Both the position numbers and the translations under genes were made by a program. A DNA stretch of 12,269 nt from an uncultured Rickettsiales bacterium (lineage in GTDB: Bacteria > Pseudomonadota > Alphaproteobacteria > Rickettsiales > UBA998), in NCBI GenBank assembly GCA_937982385.1, contig CALJMC010000053.1, positions 1-12,269 of the forward strand, read 5' to 3'. This document shows, piece after piece, positions 1-7,067 of this stretch. The first letter of the stretch is position 1; the number at the start of each line of letters is the position of its first letter. Below the pieces are notes generated by a model, which saw nothing but the letters and a program-made list of their open reading frames with translations, did no database searches and was not told the DNA's origin.

Positions 1-331
1 TGCTCATGTAAACGCCAGCTTTAACAACACTATCATTACTATTACCGATGCTAACGGAAATGCTGTTGCATGGTCTTCTTCGGGGATTCATGGTTTTAAA
101 GGTTCGCGTAAAGCGACACCTTACGCAGCGCAAATCGTAGCGGAAGATGCTGGACGCAAAGCGCAAGAGCATGGCATGAAAACGCTTGAAGTACGTGTAC
201 AGGGCCCTGGCTCTGGACGTGAATCAGCACTTCGTGCATTGCAAGCTGTAGGCTTTACTATCACATCTATTCGTGACGTAACTCCTGTGCCGCATAACGG
301 GTGTCGCCCACCTAAACGCCGTCGCGTTTAA
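1..331 (+). CDS. rpsK: 30S ribosomal protein S11 (C-terminal part; 5' end outside window)
   Basis: Reading from base 2, 109 codons run to a TAA at 329-331. The protein is ribosomal protein S11, which sits on the platform of the 30S subunit close to the 3' end of 16S rRNA and helps shape the mRNA exit channel. The visible part begins HVNASFNNTIITITDANGN, continues through GFKGSRKATPYAAQ and VRVQGPGSGRESALRAL, and ends in the basic tail PHNGCRPPKRRRV. All of these are hallmark S11 segments. Only about the first 20 residues are missing. It is followed after 47 bases by rpoA. There is no rpsD between them, which fits alphaproteobacteria and differs from the E. coli alpha operon. Confidence 0.97.
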   Translation, partial: AHVNASFNNTIITITDANGNAVAWSSSGIHGFKGSRKATPYAAQIVAEDAGRKAQEHGMKTLEVRVQGPGSGRESALRALQAVGFTITSIRDVTPVPHNGCRPPKRRRV

Positions 332-367
332 TTAGCGACTTAATAGAAATTGAAATTCTAAACAGAT

Positions 368-373
368 AGGATA
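368..373 (+). promoter_or_regulatory. ribosome binding site of rpoA
   Basis: The purine-rich GATAGGATA stretch lies a few bases before the rpoA ATG at 379 in the short rpsK-rpoA spacer. It supports the chosen start. No promoter or terminator is evident in the spacer, so rpoA is probably transcribed with the ribosomal genes. Confidence 0.6.
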
Positions 374-378
374 TTCCA

Positions 379-1404
379 ATGGCAAGTGTATTAAATAAAA
401 ACTGGCAGGATCTAATCAAGCCATCAAAGCTTGAATTCAAACAAAAAGGTAATGAAGGTCGTCGTGCGACTGTGATTGCTGAACCACTAGAGCGTGGTTT
501 TGGTATGACTCTCGGTGTAGCGCTTCGTCGTATTTTGCTTTCTTCTTTGCAGGGCGCAGCGGTTACTAATATTAAGATTGAAGGTGTGCAGCATGAGTTC
601 ACTTCCGTACCGGGTGTACGTGAAGATGTAACCAATATCGTGCTGAACATTAAAGAGCTTCGCTTGAGATGCCACACAACTGAAAAACGTAAAATCACTT
701 TGAAAGCTGACAAAGCTGGCGCTGTGACTGCGGGTATGATTGAGACAGACTCTGAAGTTGAAGTGATCAATAAAGACCACGTTATTTGTACTCTTGATAA
801 AGGCGCGAAGCTGAACATCGAGATGACAGTTGAGGTGGGTAACGGTTATGTGCCAGCTTCTGAGAACCGTGATGCTGATGCGCCAATTGGTGTGATTCCA
901 GTGGATTCGATTTTCTCACCTGTACTGAACGTGTCGTACAAAGTTGATAATGCACGTGTCGGCCAAAAGACTGACTATGATAAGCTGACACTCGAAATCG
1001 AGACGGATGGTTCAATTCTTCCTGAAGACGCAGTGGCACTTGCTGGTCGCATTATGCAAGACCAAATGAAATTGTTCATCAACTTCGAAGATGACACAGA
1101 CACTCCTGTAGCGTCTGAGCGTCAAGAACTTCCATTCAGCCCGTACCTTCTCAAGAAGGTTGATGAGCTTGAATTGTCTGTTCGTTCTGCGAATTGCCTG
1201 AAGAATGACAACATTGTTTATATCGGTGACTTGGTACTTAAAACTGAGAGCGAAATGTTGAAAACACCTAACTTCGGACGTAAGTCTCTTAACGAGATTA
1301 AAGAAGTGTTGGGCAACATGAATATTCGCTTCGGTATGGATGTACCTGAGTGGCCACCTGAAAACATCGAAGAAATGGCTCGTCGTTTCGAAGACCCATT
1401 CTGA
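379..1404 (+). CDS. rpoA: DNA-directed RNA polymerase subunit alpha
   Basis: This 341-residue protein has normal length for bacterial RNA polymerase alpha. The N-terminal domain (about 1-235) dimerises and nucleates core assembly. It is recognised from the segments EPLERGFGMTLGVALRRILL (36-55) and VPGVREDVTNIVLN. After an acidic linker (about 236-250), the C-terminal domain (about 255-325) carries SVRSANCLKN, whose Arg269 matches the DNA-contacting arginine used for UP elements and activators, followed by LLKTPNFGRKSLNEIKE-type helix-hairpin-helix sequence. It lies between rpsK and rplQ in the usual alpha-operon position and is expected to be cotranscribed with them. Nothing is truncated or unusual. 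Confidence 0.99.
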   Translation: MASVLNKNWQDLIKPSKLEFKQKGNEGRRATVIAEPLERGFGMTLGVALRRILLSSLQGAAVTNIKIEGVQHEFTSVPGVREDVTNIVLNIKELRLRCHTTEKRKITLKADKAGAVTAGMIETDSEVEVINKDHVICTLDKGAKLNIEMTVEVGNGYVPASENRDADAPIGVIPVDSIFSPVLNVSYKVDNARVGQKTDYDKLTLEIETDGSILPEDAVALAGRIMQDQMKLFINFEDDTDTPVASERQELPFSPYLLKKVDELELSVRSANCLKNDNIVYIGDLVLKTESEMLKTPNFGRKSLNEIKEVLGNMNIRFGMDVPEWPPENIEEMARRFEDPF

Positions 1405-1444
1405 GTTGCAGTTTAAATACTAGCTTAAAAAAGAGCTGAATAAA

Positions 1445-1450
1445 AAGGAG
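1445..1450 (+). promoter_or_regulatory. strong Shine-Dalgarno of rplQ
   Basis: AAGGAG lies seven bases before the rplQ ATG at 1458, an almost ideal anti-16S match with ideal spacing. It fixes the rplQ start. Confidence 0.85.
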
Positions 1451-1457
1451 AAAAATT

Positions 1458-1886
1458 ATGCGTCATGGAATGAGTGGCCGTCTGCTGAACAGAACAAGTT
1501 CTCACCGTAAGGCATTATTTGCCAATATGGCGGATGCGTTAGTGAAGCACGAACAAATTAAAACAACATTGCCAAAAGCAAAAGAACTTCGTCCATACGT
1601 GGAAAAGTTGGTAACGTTTGCTAAAAAAGGTGATTTGGGTTCACGCCGTCAGGTGTTGGCTAAAACAAATGATAAAACAACAACGACTAAGTTGTTTGAT
1701 GTCTTGGCTAAGCGTTACGAAGAACGCTCTGGTGGTTATATCCGCATCATGAAAGCGGGCTTCCGTTTTGGTGATAATGCGCCGATGGCAATCATCGAGT
1801 TCGTTGATCGTGACGAATCTGCTAAAGGTCTAGATTCTGGACCAGTAGAGATTGCTGAAGATATTGAAGCAGATGCTGCGGCATAG
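1458..1886 (+). CDS. rplQ: 50S ribosomal protein L17
   Basis: This 142-residue protein is ribosomal protein L17, a component of the large subunit near the peptide exit tunnel. The N-terminus MRHGMSGRLLNRTSSHRKAL and the following MADALVKHEQIKTTLPKAKELRPYVEKL region are diagnostic. SGGYIRIMKAGFRFGDNAPMA covers the second conserved block (about 91-113). The last 20 or so residues form an acidic, alanine-rich tail, as often seen in alphaproteobacterial L17. A strong Shine-Dalgarno sets the start. The gene ends the ribosomal operon, and a terminator hairpin follows within about 20 bases. Confidence 0.98.
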   Translation: MRHGMSGRLLNRTSSHRKALFANMADALVKHEQIKTTLPKAKELRPYVEKLVTFAKKGDLGSRRQVLAKTNDKTTTTKLFDVLAKRYEERSGGYIRIMKAGFRFGDNAPMAIIEFVDRDESAKGLDSGPVEIAEDIEADAAA

Positions 1887-1906
1887 ATAGTTTCTTTATA
1901 GATATT

Positions 1907-1941
1907 AAAAAGGGTGGTTGCTAAAGCAGCGGCCCTTTTTT
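1907..1941 (+). terminator. intrinsic terminator of the ribosomal alpha operon
   Basis: AAAAAGGG (1907-1914) pairs with CCCTTTTT (1933-1940). Inside it GTTGC (1917-1921) pairs with GCAGC (1926-1930, one G-T wobble) around a TAAA loop. The descending arm runs straight into six T residues. It lies 20 bases after the rplQ stop. The A-rich ascending arm could allow partial use on the other strand as well. Confidence 0.85.
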
Positions 1942-1955
1942 GTGTTCATATTTTA

Positions 1956-2036
1956 TCATGCTGAACTTGTTTCAGCATCCATCTGGTACTACATATATCT
2001 ATATGAAACATAGACTCTGAAATAAATTCAGAGTGA
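1956..2036. repeat. REP-like intergenic element with two matched hairpins
   Basis: Two perfect 8-bp stems with 5-base loops lie about 36 bases apart. The first is ATGCTGAA (1958-1965) with TTCAGCAT (1971-1978). The second is ACTCTGAA (2014-2021) with TTCAGAGT (2027-2034). The cores CTGAACTTGTTTCAG and CTGAAATAAATTCAG are variants of one another, so the unit looks like a bipartite palindromic element. From memory it resembles dispersed CTGAA...TTCAG intergenic repeats found in many bacterial genomes; only one copy is visible here. Its 3' edge reaches the 5' end of the protease gene. Confidence 0.6.
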
Positions 2037-2053
2037 CGACGATGGAGTATGAT

Positions 2054-3472
2054 ATGCGAATTGGAATAGCAGCATTAATAATAGTAGCAACGGTAGCAGC
2101 GTCAGCGAGTGCGTTTGACTTGTTTGGTGAGTCTAAGCCTGTGCAGCGCGAAGTGCCGCAATCGGCAGCGCAGATGCAGCTTTCATTTTCACCTATCGTC
2201 AAGAAGACGGCGCCTGCGGTGGTGAATATTTATACCAAGCGCACGGTGAAAGTCCGTAATCCGCTTTCTCCTCTTATGAATGACCCCTTCTTCCGCCAGT
2301 TCTTTCAAGGCAGAGGCTTGGGCGGGCGTTCTCAGGAGAAAACAGTCAGCTCTCTTGGCTCTGGCGTGATTGTCTCTGCGGAGGGTTTGTTGGTGACATC
2401 GCATCACGTGGTGGCGGGTAGTGAAGAGGTGATGGCGGTGCTCTCAGACGGCAATGAATATAAAGCCTTTCCTGTGTTGGAAGATGAAGCGTCTGATTTA
2501 GCCGTGCTGCAGCTTGCCGATAGAAAGCAAGCCTATCCATATATCCCGTTGGTCGATTCGGATAAGCTCGAAGTGGGTGACATCGTGCTCGCGGTGGGTA
2601 ATCCATTTGGAGTAGGGCAGACGGTAACAAGCGGGATAGTCTCCGCACTTGCGCGCTCTGCTGAAGGTGTCTCTGATTATGAATTCTTTATCCAGACCGA
2701 TGCTGCGATTAACCCCGGAAATTCGGGCGGTGCGCTGGTCAATATGGCAGGGCAGTTGATTGGTATTAATACGGCGATTTACTCAAAGTCGGGTGGCTCT
2801 CAGGGCATTGGTTTTGCCATTCCATCGAATATGGTCGCCACGGTTGTACGTTCGGCGAGCAAAGGTGAGCGCAGCATCATGAAGCCGTGGTTGGGCGCTG
2901 CCTATCAAGATGTGACAGCAGAGATTGCTGAATCGCTTGGGTTGCCTGCGCCGCGCGGCGCGCTCATCAGCAAGATATATGATAGCTCACCTGCCGCACG
3001 TGCCAAGTTGCGTATTGGCGATGTGATTAAAACATTTGACGGTGAGGTGATTGATTCGGTGCGTGAGTTGCTCTTTCGTGTCGCCATTACTCCGCCCGAC
3101 AAACCAGTGCCGATGACCATTTTACGCGAAGGAAAGATGGTGCAAACTACCATCACCCTCACATTGCCGCCCAACACGCCCGCACCTGACAACCAGACCA
3201 TCAAAGGCAATAATCCGCTCTCTGGCTATGAGGTGGCGAATCTGTCGGTGCGTATGGCAATAGAGCAGGGCTTGGGCATCGAAGCGCGTGGTGTGGTCGT
3301 CGTCGATGGCGCCAACCCTTATGGTTTCCGCAAAGGCGATATTATTGTTAAGGTGAATGGCACCGAGGTGACCAGCAGTAAACAGCTTGTGACGTTGCTC
3401 AATGCCCGCGCTGCCTTTTGGGATATTGTCTATCAACGCGGTGGTAAACTTGCGCGCCTACAGATAAGGTAA
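2054..3472 (+). CDS. degQ: periplasmic Do/DegQ-type serine protease with two PDZ domains
   Basis: This is a 472-residue HtrA-family endopeptidase for periplasmic protein quality control. Residues 1-20 form a signal peptide ending SASA. The trypsin-like domain (about 40-260) has the catalytic triad His118 (in TSHHVV), Asp148 (in ASDLAV) and Ser224 (in NPGNSGGAL). PDZ1 spans about 278-372 and PDZ2 about 388-470. I chose ATG 2054 because GGAG at 2044-2047 sits six bases upstream and the signal peptide then starts naturally with MRIGIAAL. GTG 2033 and ATG 2042 are in frame, but GTG 2033 lies inside the upstream palindromic element. DegP, DegQ and DegS-like members are hard to separate by eye; two PDZ domains exclude a DegS type. 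It is followed after 111 bases by rarA on the same strand. Confidence 0.93.
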   Translation: MRIGIAALIIVATVAASASAFDLFGESKPVQREVPQSAAQMQLSFSPIVKKTAPAVVNIYTKRTVKVRNPLSPLMNDPFFRQFFQGRGLGGRSQEKTVSSLGSGVIVSAEGLLVTSHHVVAGSEEVMAVLSDGNEYKAFPVLEDEASDLAVLQLADRKQAYPYIPLVDSDKLEVGDIVLAVGNPFGVGQTVTSGIVSALARSAEGVSDYEFFIQTDAAINPGNSGGALVNMAGQLIGINTAIYSKSGGSQGIGFAIPSNMVATVVRSASKGERSIMKPWLGAAYQDVTAEIAESLGLPAPRGALISKIYDSSPAARAKLRIGDVIKTFDGEVIDSVRELLFRVAITPPDKPVPMTILREGKMVQTTITLTLPPNTPAPDNQTIKGNNPLSGYEVANLSVRMAIEQGLGIEARGVVVVDGANPYGFRKGDIIVKVNGTEVTSSKQLVTLLNARAAFWDIVYQRGGKLARLQIR

Positions 3473-3488
3473 TATAAGGGTAGATGAA

Positions 3489-3577
3489 ACGAGGTCAGGA
3501 GACCGAGTCAGCCTTGAGCGTCACGAAGTGACACGCCTATTGCGTAGCGCAGGAGCGCGAAGCAGGGGCAATAGGAA
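3489..3577 (+). repeat. structured intergenic element, copy 1 (leader of rarA)
   Basis: Almost the whole degQ-rarA spacer is foldable. Hairpin 1 is GGTC-AGGA-GACC (3493-3504). Hairpin 2 is GTCAC-GAA-GTGAC (3520-3532). A long hairpin then has an 8-bp outer stem CCTATTGC (3536-3543) with GCAATAGG (3568-3575), enclosing an inner hairpin GCGC-AGGA-GCGC (3547-3558). The first 29 bases (3489-3517), the CTATTGC block and the GCAGGAGC block recur in the same order ahead of crcB. The function is unknown; it could be a dispersed repeat or a cis-acting RNA. Confidence 0.65.
3573..3577 (+). promoter_or_regulatory. rarA ribosome binding site, partly inside a stem
   Basis: AGGAA lies seven bases before the rarA ATG at 3584. 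Its AGG is the 3' end of the GCAATAGG arm that pairs with CCTATTGC at 3536-3543, so the site would be partly hidden when the leader folds. Confidence 0.55.
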
Positions 3578-3583
3578 ACTTCT

Positions 3584-4885
3584 ATGAATAATACAGTCTC
3601 ACTTTTTGCCGACACTACCCATATTCCATTGGCGGAGCAACTGCGTCCAAAGACCTTTGATGAGGTGGTTGGGCAGGCCCAAGTGCTGGGTGATGAGGCG
3701 GTGCTGGGGCGGATGGTCGCACAAAAGCATTTTGTCTCGCTTATTTTCTGGGGACCTCCAGGGTGCGGCAAAACGACCCTTGCCCGATTAATTGCTGAGG
3801 CAAGTGGGTGCGAGATGGAGACAATCTCCGCCGTGACTTCAGGGGTTGCTGACCTCAAAAAGATATTTGAACGTGCGACGCAGATGAAGGAAGCAGGGAA
3901 ACAAACGCTTCTCTTCGTTGATGAGATTCATCGTTTTAACCGTGCGCAGCAAGATGCGTTTTTGCCGCATGTGGAAAATGGTACGATATTGCTAGTCGGT
4001 GCAACAACCGAAAACCCATCCTTTGAACTGAACTCGGCGTTGCTCTCGCGTTGTCGTGTGGTGGTGCTGGAGCGTTTGGGGTATGACGATTTACTTGCGC
4101 TTATAGCCAAGGCTGAAGCGCATTTGGGACGCAACCTGCTGCTCACTGACGATGCCCGCGAACATCTACCTGCATTGGCAGATGGTGATGGTCGCTATAT
4201 GCTCGGTCTGTGCGAGGAGCTGCTTGCTGCAGGCATGAAGAAGCCGCTTGATAAGGCTGCACTAGCTGCCTTCGTGCAGAAGCGTGTCCCACTCTATGAT
4301 AAAAGCCAAGAGGGGCACTACAACCTCATTAGTGCGCTGCATAAGAGCATGCGTGGCTCGGATGCGGATGCGTCGCTCTATTGGTTTTGCCGTATGTTGG
4401 ATGGTGGTGAAGATCCGCGTTATATCGCACGGCGTTTGGTGCGCTTTGCGGCGGAGGATATTGGCATCGCCGATCCACAAGCGATGATATTAGCGGAGGC
4501 GGCGCATAAAGCTTATGAGAGGCTTGGTTCGCCAGAAGGAGAGTTATCGCTCGCGCAATTGGTGATTTATATGGCGACTGCGCCGAAATCAAATGCAGGA
4601 TATGCAGCTTTTAAGGCTGCGATGAAAGATGCAAAAGCGACAGGATCGCTGATGCCGCCCGCACATATTTTGAATGCACCCACAGGGCTGATGAAAGATT
4701 TTGGCTATGGTGAAGGCTATGAATATGATCATAATGCAGCTGATGGATTCTCGGGACAAAATTATTTTCCTGATGACATAGAACGCAGAAGCTATTATCA
4801 ACCAGTCGAACGTGGCTTCGAACGCGACATCGCCAAGCGCATGGAATGGTTTGCCAAGAAGCGTGGAGAACGAGAAGAGAGTTAA
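3584..4885 (+). CDS. rarA: replication-associated recombination protein A (RarA/MgsA AAA+ ATPase)
   Basis: This 433-residue protein has full length for the RarA/MgsA/WRNIP1 family. These are clamp-loader-like AAA+ ATPases acting at stalled replication forks and gaps. The N-terminal PLAEQLRPKTFDEVVGQ is the family opener. Walker A is GPPGCGKTT (57-65) and Walker B is LLFVDEIHRFN (109-119). Sensor 1 lies in GATTENPSF (139-147), and Arg156 in LLSRCRVV fits the arginine finger. The C-terminal half contains the helical lid and tetramerisation domain, with ISALHKSMRGSDADASLYW and the late YMATAPKSNA segment. An AGGAA Shine-Dalgarno supports the start. It is flanked by the protease and crcB on the same strand, with a related structured leader on each side. 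Confidence 0.96.
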   Translation: MNNTVSLFADTTHIPLAEQLRPKTFDEVVGQAQVLGDEAVLGRMVAQKHFVSLIFWGPPGCGKTTLARLIAEASGCEMETISAVTSGVADLKKIFERATQMKEAGKQTLLFVDEIHRFNRAQQDAFLPHVENGTILLVGATTENPSFELNSALLSRCRVVVLERLGYDDLLALIAKAEAHLGRNLLLTDDAREHLPALADGDGRYMLGLCEELLAAGMKKPLDKAALAAFVQKRVPLYDKSQEGHYNLISALHKSMRGSDADASLYWFCRMLDGGEDPRYIARRLVRFAAEDIGIADPQAMILAEAAHKAYERLGSPEGELSLAQLVIYMATAPKSNAGYAAFKAAMKDAKATGSLMPPAHILNAPTGLMKDFGYGEGYEYDHNAADGFSGQNYFPDDIERRSYYQPVERGFERDIAKRMEWFAKKRGEREES

Positions 4886-4970
4886 CGAGGACAGGATGTC
4901 CGAGTCAGCCTTGAACAAAGTCTATTGCCCGTGTAGACGCGCTTTCAGCACGATGCAGGAGCAAGGAAAG
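4885..4970 (+). repeat. structured intergenic element, copy 2 (leader of crcB)
   Basis: This is the second copy of the element seen before rarA, starting at the rarA stop. The opening 30 bases (4885-4914) match copy 1, except that hairpin 1 is now GGAC-AGGAT-GTCC (4889-4901): the T-A pair of copy 1 is replaced by A-T. CTATTGC recurs at 4922-4928 inside a GTCTA/TAGAC stem (4920-4924 with 4934-4938). GCAGGAGC recurs at 4955-4962 as the loop region of TGC-AGGA-GCA, bracketed by CTTTC/GAAAG (4942-4946 with 4966-4970). The middle part is diverged relative to copy 1. Confidence 0.6.
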
Positions 4971-4983
4971 AAGAGAAAAAACT

Positions 4984-5352
4984 ATGCAGACATTATTATT
5001 CATAGGGGCGGGGGGCGCGTTGGGCGCTGTGCTTCGCTATCTGGTGGTGCTGGCATCGTCGCGCGTGTTCGGTGCCGGATTTCCCTATGGTACGATGACA
5101 GTGAATATTGTTGGTTCGATAGTGATGGGTATGATTGTCGCGCATGCTATGCATCATGAAAGCCTGTCAGGTGAGATGCGAGCATTGATCATTACAGGGT
5201 TCCTTGGTGGGTTTACGACCTTCTCAGCTTTTTCGTTGGATGTGGTAAGCCTGTTTGAACGTGGCGATAATTTAGCAGTGATAGGATATATAATGGGATC
5301 AATTATTCTCTCAGTAGTAGGGCTTATGCTCGGAATGTCGGTAGTGAAATGA
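4984..5352 (+). CDS. crcB: fluoride ion channel CrcB/Fluc
   Basis: This 122-residue protein has typical Fluc length and four predicted membrane helices (about 1-25, 33-55, 65-90, 97-120). Family members form dual-topology dimers that let fluoride leave the cytoplasm. The hallmarks are GAGGALGAVLRY (8-19), GTMTVNIVGSIVMG (36-49, with Asn41) and GFLGGFTTFSAF (72-83, with Phe80 and Phe83 as the pore phenylalanine pair). The Shine-Dalgarno is weak (AAGAAGAG upstream of 4984). The gene overlaps the next one by four bases (ATGA), which suggests translational coupling. I see no fluoride riboswitch in the leader; instead there is a structured element shared with rarA. Confidence 0.96.
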   Translation: MQTLLFIGAGGALGAVLRYLVVLASSRVFGAGFPYGTMTVNIVGSIVMGMIVAHAMHHESLSGEMRALIITGFLGGFTTFSAFSLDVVSLFERGDNLAVIGYIMGSIILSVVGLMLGMSVVK

Positions 5353-6344
5353 GTATGAAAATAGAACGTGTAAGAGAAGCAGATGAAGATATTCGTTTGG
5401 ATCGATGGTTTAAGCGCCATCATCCTGATTTGTCCCAAGTGTCGTTGCAAAAAGCATTGCGCAAAAAGGATGTGAAACTGAATGGCAAAAAAGTGGAGCC
5501 GAAACAGCATGTAAAGGCGGGTGATGAAATTACGATTAAACCGTTCGTGTTGGAGCAAGCATCGAAGCAGCGCGCCTCTGACCCAAAGGTGCATAGGCCT
5601 GAGAGCAAGCCACTAACTGATAAGCAGATTGAAGAAACCAAATGGATGGTAATGCATCAAACGGCTGATGCGATTGTGCTGAATAAGCCTCCTGGTATTG
5701 CGGTGCAGGGTGGTAGTGGCATCACTGATTCGATAGATGCGCGGCTTTATGCGTTGAAAGACGATCAGGGTAATCGCCCTAAATTGACGCATAGGCTTGA
5801 TAAAGATACGAGCGGGTTGTTGTTGTTGGCTCGTAATTCAAAATCTGCGGCGCGCTATACCAAAGCATTCGCGGCGAAGCAGACAACTAAAATCTACTGG
5901 GCATTGGTGATGGGCTCGCCGGAACTTCGTGAAGGCACCATTGATTTGCCGATTGATAAGCAGCCGACAGGTGGCGGAGACAAAATGGTTGTGACCGATA
6001 AGGGCAAGCGTGCGGTGACGCATTATCGTGTTATTGATGCGCTGGGTCAAAACATGTCGTGGGTGGAGTTGATGCCCGTGACGGGCCGTACTCATCAGCT
6101 GCGCGTGCATATGATGGAGATTGGTCACCCGATTGTGGGTGATGGTAAATATGGTGGGCGCGAGGCGTTTCCGTCTGATACTGCGATGCGATTATCGAAA
6201 AAGCTGCACCTCCATGCGCGACGTTTGATTGTGCCTGATGAATTTGATCTCACTGCACCACTGCCTGAGCATATGTTGGAATCGTGGAAATGGTTGGGGC
6301 TGTCGAAAGAAGATGATGGTTATTCGTTAGCTGATAGGGATTAA
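5349..6344 (+). CDS. RluC/RluD-type 23S rRNA pseudouridine synthase
   Basis: This 331-residue protein belongs to the RluA/RluC/RluD family, which converts uridines to pseudouridine in 23S rRNA. An N-terminal S4 RNA-binding domain (about 15-75) carries RLDRWFKRHHPDLSQ and KLNGKKVEPKQHVKAGDEI. The catalytic domain (from about 95) has HRLDKDTSGLLLLA (148-161), whose Asp151 is the expected nucleophile, and the later conserved PVTGRTHQLRVHM and HPIVGDGKYGG blocks. The S4 domain points to RluC or RluD rather than RluA; I cannot tell which sites it modifies, so I give no symbol. The start overlaps the crcB stop, and a second Met (codon 3, 5355) is an alternative. ATP12 follows three bases after the stop. 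Confidence 0.93.
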   Translation: MSMKIERVREADEDIRLDRWFKRHHPDLSQVSLQKALRKKDVKLNGKKVEPKQHVKAGDEITIKPFVLEQASKQRASDPKVHRPESKPLTDKQIEETKWMVMHQTADAIVLNKPPGIAVQGGSGITDSIDARLYALKDDQGNRPKLTHRLDKDTSGLLLLARNSKSAARYTKAFAAKQTTKIYWALVMGSPELREGTIDLPIDKQPTGGGDKMVVTDKGKRAVTHYRVIDALGQNMSWVELMPVTGRTHQLRVHMMEIGHPIVGDGKYGGREAFPSDTAMRLSKKLHLHARRLIVPDEFDLTAPLPEHMLESWKWLGLSKEDDGYSLADRD

Positions 6345-6347
6345 ATT

Positions 6348-7067
6348 ATGACAGCTACTAAAATGCGTAAATTTTATGATGATGTTTCTGTTGAGAAAAT
6401 GGAAGATGGCTGGTGCTTGTTGCTGGATGGCAAGGAAGTGCAGTCTCCTGCGAAAGACGGATTGCGTGTGAGCAATCAAGCGCTGGCTGATGCCATTTCT
6501 GAGGAGTGGCGCATGCAAGGTGAAGATATTGATTTGGAGAAGATGCCCAACACGCGGATGAGTTTTGGTGCGATGGATATCTCAAACGAAGAAGTAACGA
6601 ACCTTCAAGTGCATATTGCCGGTTACGCCGAAACGGATTTGCTGTGCTATCGTGTGAGTGCTGATCAAGATAAGATATTGTCGCAGCGCCAAAATGCGGC
6701 ATGGAGCCCGTGGCTGACCTGGGCAGAAAAAACATGTGATTTGTCTTTTGACGTGACAGAGGGCATTATGCCGATTGAACAAGCTGAGGAAACAATGGCA
6801 TCTGTACGCAAACGCGTTGTGATGTTGTCGCAGTGGGAATTGGTGCCTATGGGCATCCTTACAGGGCAGCTGGGCTCCTATGTGCTAGCAGAAGCACTGA
6901 GAGAAGGTGCATTGGACATTGAGCAAGCTATTGCCGCCTCCTTCTTGGATGACGATTACCAGATTGAAAAATGGGGTGCAGACGAAGAGGCGGAACTAAA
7001 ACATAAGAATGCTAAAGCTGAGATTCGTCATGTTGCAGCATTTTTGAGATTGGTTGGTTTAGATTAG
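6348..7067 (+). CDS. ATP12-family F1-ATPase assembly chaperone
   Basis: This 239-residue protein matches the ATP12 family (in mitochondria, the chaperone that shields F1 alpha subunit before hexamer assembly; homologues are standard in alphaproteobacteria). Visible hallmarks are the N-terminal RKFYDDVSV and a GWCLLLDGKEVQSPAK strand region. These are followed by an EEWRMQGEDIDLEKMPNTRM block, the YAETDLLCYRVSADQ segment with nearby RQNAAW, and the C-terminal LDDDYQIEKWGADEEAE helix. It starts three bases after the pseudouridine synthase stop, with AGGGA at the end of that gene as Shine-Dalgarno, so it is almost certainly in the same transcript. It is the last gene of the plus-strand run. The bacterial role is inferred from the family. 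Confidence 0.92.
   Translation: MTATKMRKFYDDVSVEKMEDGWCLLLDGKEVQSPAKDGLRVSNQALADAISEEWRMQGEDIDLEKMPNTRMSFGAMDISNEEVTNLQVHIAGYAETDLLCYRVSADQDKILSQRQNAAWSPWLTWAEKTCDLSFDVTEGIMPIEQAEETMASVRKRVVMLSQWELVPMGILTGQLGSYVLAEALREGALDIEQAIAASFLDDDYQIEKWGADEEAELKHKNAKAEIRHVAAFLRLVGLD

Noticed and set aside
312..818. 168-codon minus-strand ORF across rpoA
   Set aside because: It is antisense to rpoA, which is unmistakable; the translated sequence has no recognisable features.
2033..2053. GTG 2033 as the protease start
   Set aside because: It is inside the palindromic repeat and has no Shine-Dalgarno. ATG 2054 has GGAG at good spacing and begins a clean signal peptide.
4886..4983. Fluoride riboswitch ahead of crcB
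   Set aside because: The fluoride (crcB-motif) riboswitch is expected here, but I could not find its conserved GGCGATGG-type core or pseudoknot partner. The leader is instead a copy of the element found before rarA.
4812..5159. 115-codon plus-strand ORF spanning the rarA end and crcB start
   Set aside because: It overlaps both real genes and reads through the structured intergenic element. It exists only because that spacer lacks stops in this frame.
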